Source: an uncultured Oscillospiraceae bacterium (GTDB lineage: Bacteria > Bacillota > Clostridia > Oscillospirales > Acutalibacteraceae). From it: a stretch of 6,574 bases of DNA. Of this stretch, positions 1 through 5,677 are shown piece by piece (within the stretch, counting starts at the first letter, position 1; every line of letters begins with the position of its first letter). The stretch is from the NCBI GenBank assembly GCA_900556765.1, contig USQH01000081.1, positions 1 to 6,574 of the forward strand. The letters are read 5' to 3'. The position numbers and the translations under genes are program-made. The notes below the pieces were generated by a model. That model worked only from the letters and a program-made list of their open reading frames with translations. It searched no databases and had not been told where the DNA came from.

Positions 1-627
1 TATTTTTTGCTCTGCCGCCGAGGTTATATCACCTGTTACAAGAAACGAATATCCGCCGCAGACAAGACGTATCACCGCCGAACGGTCATTTTCGTCGTAT
101 GCCGAACTGTCAAAATAAGCAACGTTTACATTGAAATCGCCAAACTCAAAATCGTTCAATGTTTCTGTGGGGCGTACATCATAATCTGTTTTGCTCAAAA
201 CGGATTCATATATGATGAGGTCATTATTTTCAGACGGAGATCTCTCGGTAATATAAACACTGCCGACCGACATATGCTCACACAAATACTCAAGCCCGCC
301 CATGTGATCGGAGTGCGGATGTGTCACGATAACACAGTCCAGCTCGCGTATACCGAGCGAGCGCAGGTAGTTGTAAACCTGCGCGGCATGTGCCTTGTCA
401 CCGACGTCAATAAGCATTGCCCTACCGCCGCTCTGGACGACCGTACAGTCGCCCTGTCCTACATCGGCAAACCGCACGAAATCGCCGTCGTCGGCTTTCG
501 TCATCAGCCCGACGGCGAGATAAACATCATCCCACCTGTCGGCAAGCGATATTGAACCGCAAATAACGCAAACCGCCGCCATAAGAGCGGCGATAAGCGT
601 TTTATTCCTCTTCAGCCAATTGTTCAT
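1..627 (-). CDS. ComEC/Rec2-like metallo-beta-lactamase-fold hydrolase, secreted or membrane-anchored (3' end missing)
   Basis: This reading frame is open from an ATG at 627 to the window edge, giving 209 residues without a stop; the C-terminus lies outside. Residues 1-30 form a basic start (NNWLKRNK) followed by a hydrophobic stretch, as in a signal peptide or membrane anchor; no clear lipobox is seen. The family signature FADVGQGD lies at 53-60 and the metal-binding HxHxDH motif (HPHSDH) at 103-108. A further metal-ligand Asp candidate is D200 in LVTGD. This pattern is typical of the C-terminal hydrolase domain of ComEC/Rec2, here without the polytopic competence-channel domain. Stand-alone members are usually some 60-90 residues longer than what is visible. 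The start overlaps the last 26 bases of ftsK, which suggests translational coupling; only a weak GGG lies upstream. A later in-frame ATG at 582 would remove the basic part of the anchor, so 627 is preferred. The substrate is unknown; extracytoplasmic nuclease or phosphodiesterase activity is an inference. Confidence 0.92.
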   Translation of the reverse strand, partial: MNNWLKRNKTLIAALMAAVCVICGSISLADRWDDVYLAVGLMTKADDGDFVRFADVGQGDCTVVQSGGRAMLIDVGDKAHAAQVYNYLRSLGIRELDCVIVTHPHSDHMGGLEYLCEHMSVGSVYITERSPSENNDLIIYESVLSKTDYDVRPTETLNDFEFGDFNVNVAYFDSSAYDENDRSAVIRLVCGGYSFLVTGDITSAAEQKI

Positions 628-3154
628 CTGTACCCATTGCCTGCATTTCCATCCACTGAGCCTTTGTCAGCAGAACCTTGCGCGGTTTTGATCCCTCGTA
701 TGGTCCGACAACACCCTTTGCCTCAAGCTGGTCAACAATTCGCGCGGCACGGGCGTATCCGAGCTTCAACTTTCGCTGGAGCAGAGATGTGGATGCCTGT
801 CCTGCCTCGATAACCACCTCAACGGCGGCGGGCAGCATTTCGTCGAAATCGCCTGCGTTGTCATCATTCGACTGGGCGGCAGAGCCTTTTTTGCCCTTTT
901 CCTGCGCCGCCTGACGCTCGATCTCCTGCTGTATCTCGTCGTCATACTCGTTGGTCTGACCTTTTTTCAAAAATTCAGCCACAGACTCGATCTCGCTGTC
1001 GGAAACCCAGCAGCCCTGAATACGTACAGGTTTTGCAATACCGACCGGATAGTAAAGCATATCTCCGCGTCCGACCAGCCGCTCGGCGCCTGCCATGTCG
1101 ATAATAGTGCGGGAGTCGACCTGATTCGATACCGTCAGAGCGATTCTCGATGGTATATTAGCCTTAATAAGTCCTGTGATAACATCGACCGACGGACGCT
1201 GAGTGGCGATAACGAGGTGCATTCCTGCGGCGCGCGCCTTTTGTGCAAGACGGCAGATGGAGTCTTCCACCTCATTCGGTGCAGTCATCATCAGGTCGGC
1301 AAGCTCGTCGATGAATATTACTATCTGCGGCAGCGGCGTGAGCGTGTCGCTCTTTGCGGCGAGCTGATTGTACGCATCCAAATTGCGTACGCCGTTGTCG
1401 CTGAGTATCTTATATCTGTGGGTCATTTCGGTCACTGCCCAGCCGAGCGCGCCCGCCGCCTTTCGCGGATCGGAAACCACGGGCACGAGCAAATGCGGAA
1501 TACCGTTGTAAACCATCATTTCGACCGCTTTCGGGTCAATCATCAGCATTCTGACCTCGTCGGGGGTCGACTTGTAAAGGATGCTCATAATAAGCGAGTT
1601 TAAGCACACCGATTTACCCGAGCCGGTCGTACCTGCGATAAGGACGTGCGGCATTTTTGCAATGTCCATAAAGCAGTTTGCGCCCGAAATATCCTTGCCG
1701 AGTATGCCGGTAACCTTGCTTTGGGCGTCGGCAAATTCTTTCGACTCTATCAGTTCGCGCAGAGCGACCGTCGTGCGGACTTTATTGGGTATCTCGATAC
1801 CGACCGCCGCCTTATTCGGGATCGGTGCTTCAATACGCACACCTGCGGCGGCAAGATTAAGAGCAATATCGTCGGCAAGATTGGTAATGCGGCTGATCTT
1901 AACACCTGCGGCAGGCTGTAGTTCGTACCGTGTGACCGAAGGACCGCGGCTGATGTTGATTATTCGCGTCTCGACGCCGAATGAACGCAGTGTATCGACC
2001 AGCTTTTCGGCGTTAGCGGTAAGCTCGCTGCGAATATCGACGGAGGAGTCCGCCGACGGCGGTTTGAGCAAATCTATCGGCGGAAAACGGTACTCGGGGG
2101 CGCCGTCTTCCGCATCCTGATCGTCGCCTATCTTTATGCCGCTGCCGGTTGTTTTGGATTTTTTATCTGCGTAAATGACCTCAACCGATTCATCGAGCTT
2201 TTTAAGCAGTTCTTCGTCAATAACGCCGCCGGAATACCTGTCATTTTCCGTCTCATCCGCTGTCTCATCTTCCTCGCGGCGTCTGTGTGCATCGGCGGTC
2301 GGATCGGGCATATTATCGAGTACGTCGTCCTTTTTATACGAATCGACCACTCGGCGCCGCTTGCTATGTACCTCCTCGGGATCGCGCGCAGGCGGCATCT
2401 CCGACTCTCGCACCTTTTCGCCCGAAAGCGGTATATCGTACGGAAAGCGCAGATCGACCCTGTCGTCCGACGGCTTACCGTTAATCTCACTGTCGTCTGT
2501 CTCATAGTCGTTATCGGCATCAAGATAGGCCTGACGCATCTCCTCACGGCGCTGTTTATGCTCCATATAGCGGTCGGTCGCCGCCAATTTAATGCGTTCC
2601 GCCGGCTTACGCGCACCGATCATCAGCTTTGCAAGAGTGGTGCGAGTAAGTATCATTAAAAATACGAATATCAGCAGTATAAAGATAATTCGCGAGCCGA
2701 TCTTTCCGGCGACGGCGTAAAACGGGTGACCGACAAAGGCGCCGAGAAGTCCCGCTCGGAAAAAGCCTTCGGTCGTATACGACATGCCTATATGCTGCCA
2801 GTAATCCGCGCTCTTTACCGGACCAAAAACATCGATCGCAGCGCCGATAAAGACAAGTACCGCCGCACAGTAAGCCAGCGGTTTTACGCGCCTGTCGTCA
2901 TATGACTCAAGCGAAAGCAGTACCGCCGCATATCCGAGATACAACGGCCATATGTACGCCAAAACGCCGAAAAACGACTGTAAAAAATTATGCAGTGCGT
3001 TCCATACGGCAACGTCCTCTTGAGGTATGATTGCAAGAGCCTCCAAAAACACGGCAACGGCAAACAGGACGATCGGCACTATGTATGAATTGCTCTGTTT
3101 GCTTTTTTTCGCCCTTGATTTTGATTTCGGCGGTGCAGGTTTTTTAGCTGCCAT
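602..3154 (-). CDS. ftsK: DNA translocase FtsK/SpoIIIE
   Basis: This is a complete 850-residue hexameric DNA pump that moves chromosomal DNA through the division or sporulation septum. Residues 1-22 are basic, and about 23-170 hold four to five hydrophobic segments (the FtsK 4TM region, septal membrane anchor). A charged low-complexity linker of about 190 residues follows (171-360). The alpha domain covers about 375-470. The RecA-like beta motor covers about 485-720, with Walker A GTTGSGKS at 508-515 and Walker B IVIFIDELAD at 611-620 (D616, E617). The winged-helix gamma domain at about 770-830 (LLQRKLKLGYARAARIVDQ) reads polar DNA signals and ends in GPYEGSKPR. The length suits SpoIIIE/FtsK of Gram-positive bacteria (B. 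subtilis SpoIIIE is 787 residues). The start is supported by CGGAGG upstream. Its place in a tepA-ylzJ operon resembles the B. subtilis spoIIIE locus, so the SpoIIIE name is equally apt. Whether this organism sporulates cannot be told from the window. Confidence 0.98.
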   Translation of the reverse strand: MAAKKPAPPKSKSRAKKSKQSNSYIVPIVLFAVAVFLEALAIIPQEDVAVWNALHNFLQSFFGVLAYIWPLYLGYAAVLLSLESYDDRRVKPLAYCAAVLVFIGAAIDVFGPVKSADYWQHIGMSYTTEGFFRAGLLGAFVGHPFYAVAGKIGSRIIFILLIFVFLMILTRTTLAKLMIGARKPAERIKLAATDRYMEHKQRREEMRQAYLDADNDYETDDSEINGKPSDDRVDLRFPYDIPLSGEKVRESEMPPARDPEEVHSKRRRVVDSYKKDDVLDNMPDPTADAHRRREEDETADETENDRYSGGVIDEELLKKLDESVEVIYADKKSKTTGSGIKIGDDQDAEDGAPEYRFPPIDLLKPPSADSSVDIRSELTANAEKLVDTLRSFGVETRIINISRGPSVTRYELQPAAGVKISRITNLADDIALNLAAAGVRIEAPIPNKAAVGIEIPNKVRTTVALRELIESKEFADAQSKVTGILGKDISGANCFMDIAKMPHVLIAGTTGSGKSVCLNSLIMSILYKSTPDEVRMLMIDPKAVEMMVYNGIPHLLVPVVSDPRKAAGALGWAVTEMTHRYKILSDNGVRNLDAYNQLAAKSDTLTPLPQIVIFIDELADLMMTAPNEVEDSICRLAQKARAAGMHLVIATQRPSVDVITGLIKANIPSRIALTVSNQVDSRTIIDMAGAERLVGRGDMLYYPVGIAKPVRIQGCWVSDSEIESVAEFLKKGQTNEYDDEIQQEIERQAAQEKGKKGSAAQSNDDNAGDFDEMLPAAVEVVIEAGQASTSLLQRKLKLGYARAARIVDQLEAKGVVGPYEGSKPRKVLLTKAQWMEMQAMGTDEQLAEEE

Positions 3155-3166
3155 TTTTTCTTTTAA

Positions 3167-3171
3167 CCTCC
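3167..3171 (-). promoter_or_regulatory. Ribosome binding site of ftsK
   Basis: GGAGG (within CGGAGGTT) reads on the minus strand 12 bases before the ftsK ATG, a slightly long spacing. It lies in the 39-base gap between the uppP stop and ftsK. I see no terminator in that gap, so uppP and ftsK are probably on one transcript. Confidence 0.8.
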
Positions 3172-3193
3172 GATGATTTTACCGATATTTCCC

Positions 3194-4030
3194 TTATGCC
3201 GCGGGGCTGAGAATGAAATAAAGTATGACAATGATTCCGAGGACGATACGGTACCAGCCGAACGCCTTGAAATCGTGTTTTTTGATATATCCGAGCAGAA
3301 ATTTGATAACTATGACAGAAACTATGTAGGAAACAAGCATACCGACTATCAGCACCGCGAGCTGCGCGCTGGTAAAGGCAAATCCGAATTTTGCTATTTT
3401 CAGCAGGCTTGCTCCGAACATTACCGGAACGGCAAGATAAAATGTAAATTCGGCGGCGGTCTTACGCGAAATTCCGAGCAGCAGCGCGCCGATAATAGTC
3501 GAGCCGGAACGAGACGTTCCGGGGAAAACAGCGGCGATAAGTTGCCAAACGCCGATGATAAGCGCCTGCTTATATGTTATTTCGCTGATTGAATTAACAG
3601 TCGGCGTTTTTTTCTTATTACGGTTTTCAACAAAAATAAAGAGAACGCCGAAAACGATAAGCGCCAAAGCGACGACATACCATCTGTACAAATGTTCGTC
3701 GATAAAGTCATCCACCAGCAGTCCTATGACCGCAGCCGGCACGCAGGCAACAAGCACCTTGTACCACATATGCATGGTGCTTTTCTTTACCGCAAAACCG
3801 CCCTTAAAACGGAAAGGCCACAGCCGGCTCCAAAACATAGTTACAACAGCCATGATTGCTCCAAGCTGTATGACCACCTCGTACATCGACCAAAAGTCGT
3901 CGCCCAGTCCCGAAAACGATACAAACTGCTCGGCAAGGATAAGGTGGCCTGTGCTGGATATCGGCAGCCACTCAGTTATGCCCTCGATAATTCCGAACAG
4001 GATGGATTTAAGTATTTCAAGGAAAAGCAA
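3194..4030 (-). CDS. uppP: Undecaprenyl-diphosphatase (BacA/UppP family)
   Basis: This integral membrane enzyme removes a phosphate from undecaprenyl diphosphate to recycle the lipid carrier of peptidoglycan and wall polymers; extra copies give bacitracin resistance in other bacteria. It has 278 residues, close to the usual 265-280. The first signature EGITEWLPISSTGH spans 16-29, so E16, E20 and H29 match E. coli E17, E21 and H30. The second signature PGTSRSG spans 170-176, with the catalytic Arg at 174. About eight hydrophobic helices fill the rest. The start is a TTG: AAAGGGAG ends 9 bases before it, no in-frame ATG precedes it, and the N-terminal spacing to the first motif matches the family. 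An out-of-frame ATG sits 5 bases upstream of the TTG. It follows ylzJ after 37 bases and precedes ftsK by 39 bases, an operon position not found in B. subtilis. Confidence 0.97.
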   Translation of the reverse strand: MLFLEILKSILFGIIEGITEWLPISSTGHLILAEQFVSFSGLGDDFWSMYEVVIQLGAIMAVVTMFWSRLWPFRFKGGFAVKKSTMHMWYKVLVACVPAAVIGLLVDDFIDEHLYRWYVVALALIVFGVLFIFVENRNKKKTPTVNSISEITYKQALIIGVWQLIAAVFPGTSRSGSTIIGALLLGISRKTAAEFTFYLAVPVMFGASLLKIAKFGFAFTSAQLAVLIVGMLVSYIVSVIVIKFLLGYIKKHDFKAFGWYRIVLGIIVILYFILSPAA

Positions 4031-4039
4031 AGCATAAAA

Positions 4040-4047
4040 CTCCCTTT
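4040..4047 (-). promoter_or_regulatory. Ribosome binding site that decides the uppP TTG start
   Basis: AAAGGGAG on the minus strand lies 9 bases before TTG (4030-4028) and only 4 bases before an out-of-frame ATG (4035-4033). The ATG frame encodes just 19 residues before a stop. The TTG frame encodes the conserved UppP N-terminus, so the TTG is the functional start. Confidence 0.75.
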
Positions 4048-4057
4048 ATTATGTATT

Positions 4058-4078
4058 TCCGCAAAGGTCATTTGCGGA
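4058..4078 (-). other. RNA hairpin over the ylzJ stop codon
   Basis: TCCGCAAA (4058-4065) and TTTGCGGA (4071-4078) are perfect 8-base inverted repeats around a 5-base loop. On the minus-strand transcript the ylzJ UGA stop codon falls in the loop. No U-run follows (the next bases are AAATACATAATAAAGG), so it is not a standard intrinsic terminator. It ends before the uppP ribosome binding site, leaving that site free. A role in mRNA stability, processing or tuning uppP expression is inference. Confidence 0.6.
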
Positions 4079-4217
4079 TCTCTATGCGCGTCGCGGCTGA
4101 AAAATCGCGCGGATTGGTTGACAGTATTGCCTGCGGTTGTTCATTTTTGCAGTCGGCGGCAAGCTGCTCAGGGCGAAGCATGACAAGTTCGGTGGGAACA
4201 ATTGTATAAAGCATCAT
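4068..4217 (-). CDS. ylzJ: YlzJ-like small protein
   Basis: This is a 49-residue reading frame beginning MMLYTIVPTELVM and ending in TRIEIRK. Its ATG at 4217 overlaps the TGA stop of tepA as ATGA, the usual mark of translational coupling; a second ATG follows at once. The N-terminal pattern (hydrophobic LYTIVP followed by ELV) resembles the YlzJ-like family of Firmicutes. In B. subtilis ylzJ sits between tepA and spoIIIE, the same relative position as here except that uppP now lies between it and ftsK. There is no signal peptide and no membrane segment. The function of the family is not known to me. Assignment rests on position plus recalled N-terminal resemblance, not on an alignment. Its small size means automatic gene callers may miss it. 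Confidence 0.8.
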   Translation of the reverse strand: MMLYTIVPTELVMLRPEQLAADCKNEQPQAILSTNPRDFSAATRIEIRK

Positions 4218-5005
4218 TTCTTCTCGCCTGCCCTACGTTGTGCTATCATGTCGTAAAGAGCTTCGAGTGCGTCCGACAGACTGCCGAGACGGTCGACAAG
4301 TCCGACCTCCACCGCTGCGGCGCCGTCAAGTACCGTACCCATATCGGTGGTAAGCTCGCCGGTTTTCATCATCAGCTCGCGAAATTTTTCGTTGCTGATA
4401 TTTGAATTGTCGGTGACAAAACGGGTTATGCGCTCCTGCATTTTGTCAATATACGACAGCGTCTGCGGCACGCCGAGGACAAGTCCGCTCATTCGCACAG
4501 GATGAACGGTCATAGTCGCCGACGGAGCGATGAAAGACATACGCGCCGAAACCGCAAGCGGCACGCCGATCGAATGTCCGCCGCCGAGCACCAATGATAC
4601 GGTCGGCTTGCTCATTCCGGCGACAAGCTCGGCTATTGCCAGACCTGCCTCCACGTCGCCGCCGACAGTGTTCAGTATGATTATCAGTCCCTCAATCTCC
4701 TCGTCCTCCTCGATGGCGACGAGCTGCGGAATGACATGCTCGTATTTTGTCGTTTTGTTTTGCGACGGCAGGATATAGTGCCCTTCGATCTGACCGATAA
4801 CGGTCAGGCAGTGGATAACTCCGCGGCGGCTGACGGTTGTGACCGAGCCGCTCTGCCGTATGGCTTCTATCTGGTCAATTGACATTGCCTCGCGCGTGTT
4901 GTCGCCGTCGGAACCGTCAGACCGATCGGGTCGGGTATCTACCTCCGGCGGCAAATCGTTCTTGTTGTCGTCCGCTGAAACTGCGTTGTTTTTCTTTTTC
5001 ATCAT
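4214..5005 (-). CDS. tepA: ClpP-class serine protease, TepA (translocation-enhancing protein) family
   Basis: This is a cytoplasmic protein with the ClpP/crotonase-like fold; the B. subtilis relative was linked to protein export and is also called YmfB. Numbering from the ATG at 5005 (263 residues), 1-40 is a charged, Asp-rich tail without a signal peptide. The oxyanion-type loop NTVGGDVEAG starts at 112. The nucleophile motif GGHSIGVPLA has Ser at 145, and TMTVHPVR has His at 168. D221 or D227 in TDMGTVLDG is the likely third triad residue. The fold ends with AVEVGLVDRLG. A GTG at 5011 would add two residues but lies inside the GAGAGGTG ribosome binding site, so ATG 5005 or the adjacent ATG 5002 is more likely. 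It is the first gene of the operon and overlaps ylzJ by 4 bases. The fold and motifs are clear; the physiological substrate is not. Confidence 0.93.
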   Translation of the reverse strand: MMKKKNNAVSADDNKNDLPPEVDTRPDRSDGSDGDNTREAMSIDQIEAIRQSGSVTTVSRRGVIHCLTVIGQIEGHYILPSQNKTTKYEHVIPQLVAIEEDEEIEGLIIILNTVGGDVEAGLAIAELVAGMSKPTVSLVLGGGHSIGVPLAVSARMSFIAPSATMTVHPVRMSGLVLGVPQTLSYIDKMQERITRFVTDNSNISNEKFRELMMKTGELTTDMGTVLDGAAAVEVGLVDRLGSLSDALEALYDMIAQRRAGEKK

Positions 5006-5014
5006 CTGCACCTC

Positions 5015-5048
5015 TCGGATGTTAAAAACATACGATTATTTTATCCGA
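5015..5048 (-). promoter_or_regulatory. Inverted repeat in the tepA mRNA leader, next to the ribosome binding site
   Basis: On the minus strand TCGGAT (5048-5043) pairs perfectly with ATCCGA (5020-5015) across 22 bases, and the 3' arm runs straight into GAGGTG, the tepA ribosome binding site. A smaller alternative hairpin (ATGTT, 3-base loop, AACAT; 5019-5031) shares bases with it, so the two are mutually exclusive. The stems are short, and regulation is only a possibility. Confidence 0.35.
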
Positions 5049-5084
5049 TTTAGCAGCAGATAATACATCAAAACATACACTTTG

Positions 5085-5113
5085 ATTATATCACCGAAAT
5101 GTTATTATGTAAA
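5085..5113 (-). promoter_or_regulatory. Sigma-A type promoter of the tepA-ylzJ-uppP-ftsK operon
   Basis: Reading the minus strand, TTTACA (5113-5108) and TATAAT (5090-5085) are separated by exactly 17 bases. The -10 matches the consensus fully and the -35 in five of six bases. Transcription would start near 5078, leaving a leader of about 73 bases before tepA. It is the best promoter seen upstream of the five minus-strand genes, so it probably drives them all. Confidence 0.8.
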
Positions 5114-5114
5114 G

Positions 5115-5160
5115 CAGTTTTTAACTGATAAAGACGCATTATCTGTGCAAAATAAGCACA
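5115..5160. repeat. Two short perfect inverted repeats in the divergent control region
   Basis: CAGTT-TTT-AACTG occupies 5115-5127, directly upstream of the tepA -35 box. TGTGC-AAAATAA-GCACA occupies 5144-5160, shortly before the start of the plus-strand gene at 5177. Either could be a repressor or activator half-site pair or a weak RNA hairpin. The arms are only five bases each, so chance is a real alternative. Confidence 0.4.
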
Positions 5161-5176
5161 TACAGAATGAAAGCGG

Positions 5177-5587
5177 GTGTCCGACACGGAAAAACTGCAG
5201 TTTATTATTAAATATTCAATGATATTCTTTATCGGAGGAATTTGCTACGGTCTGCTGGAGGTCGTTTACCGCGGTCACACTCATCCGAGCATGGTGGTTG
5301 CCGGCGGAATTTGCTTCACCGTCATTGTTTTACTCGACAATATGCTGCGCGACAGGGTCAACATATTATTGCTGGCACTGCTCGGAGGCATCGTTATAAC
5401 CTGTGTGGAACTGGTATTCGGGCTGATATTCAATGTCTGGTTCAAAATGGGCGTGTGGGATTACTCATCGGCGCCGCTCAACCTTTACGGTCAGGTGTGT
5501 CTGCCTTTTTCTCTCCTTTGGGTGGCGGTAAGCCTGTTTGCGATAATCATTAACCGCCGAGTTATTCAAGTCGCACTGCGTCTGTGA
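5177..5587 (+). CDS. Small polytopic membrane protein, putative ABC transporter permease family (PF06541-like)
   Basis: A 136-residue protein with about four hydrophobic helices (roughly 12-30, 40-55, 62-85 and 107-125). Conserved-looking features are YRGHTHPSM at 31-39 after the first helix and WDYSSAPLNLYGQVCLP at 94-110 before the last. These resemble the family annotated as 'putative ABC transporter permease' in Clostridia, although no ATPase partner is encoded nearby and the transporter role is only a database convention. The start is a GTG at 5177: an in-frame stop lies three codons upstream and the next in-frame ATG (5219) falls at the start of helix 1 with no ribosome binding site. 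The GTG itself has only a weak upstream GAAAG. It is transcribed away from the tepA operon; its own promoter is not convincing. Confidence 0.8.
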   Translation: MSDTEKLQFIIKYSMIFFIGGICYGLLEVVYRGHTHPSMVVAGGICFTVIVLLDNMLRDRVNILLLALLGGIVITCVELVFGLIFNVWFKMGVWDYSSAPLNLYGQVCLPFSLLWVAVSLFAIIINRRVIQVALRL

Positions 5588-5595
5588 TTTTTATA

Positions 5596-5624
5596 TTGAA
5601 TATTACGCGTGCATGATGTAAAAT
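5596..5624 (+). promoter_or_regulatory. Sigma-A type promoter of the AEC transporter gene
   Basis: TTGAAT (5596-5601) and TAAAAT (5619-5624) are 17 bases apart, giving a start near 5631 and a leader of about 47 bases. It lies just after the stop of the upstream gene (5587). No intrinsic terminator is seen between them, so read-through from upstream is also possible. Confidence 0.6.
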
Positions 5625-5660
5625 GGCATTATTATGTGATTTTTCATTATTATACTATTC

Positions 5661-5665
5661 GGAGG
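5661..5665 (+). promoter_or_regulatory. Ribosome binding site of the AEC transporter
   Basis: GGAGG lies 12 bases before the ATG at 5678. It decides the start: the same frame is open further upstream to a GTG at 5609, but that extension (HDVKWHYYVIFHYY...) is not transporter-like and contains the ribosome binding site. Confidence 0.7.
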
Positions 5666-5677
5666 GCGCGCACCGTT

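Noticed and set aside
7..555. 182-residue open frame on the plus strand
   Set aside because: It lies antisense to the ComEC-like gene, whose motifs are unmistakable; the translation has no family features.
1217..2120. Overlapping plus-strand frames of 91-179 residues
   Set aside because: All are antisense to the conserved FtsK motor domain; no ribosome binding sites or protein motifs.
2134..2616. 160-residue Arg-rich minus-strand frame
   Set aside because: It is an out-of-frame shadow of the ftsK linker, Arg-rich because of frame-shifted GC-rich codons.
3173..4183. Plus-strand frames of 139-163 residues
   Set aside because: They are antisense to uppP and ylzJ, and their composition is that of reverse-complemented membrane-protein codons.
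5081..5108. Possible plus-strand promoter TTTGAT and TATTAT for the gene at 5177
   Set aside because: The spacing is 16 bases but the -35 match is weak in this AT-rich stretch and it overlaps the stronger opposite promoter; not enough to call.
5167..5211. 14-codon frame (MKAGVRHGKTAVYY) overlapping the GTG start of the small membrane protein
   Set aside because: It was considered as a leader peptide, but it lacks a good ribosome binding site, regulatory codon runs and an attenuator; chance is the simpler explanation.
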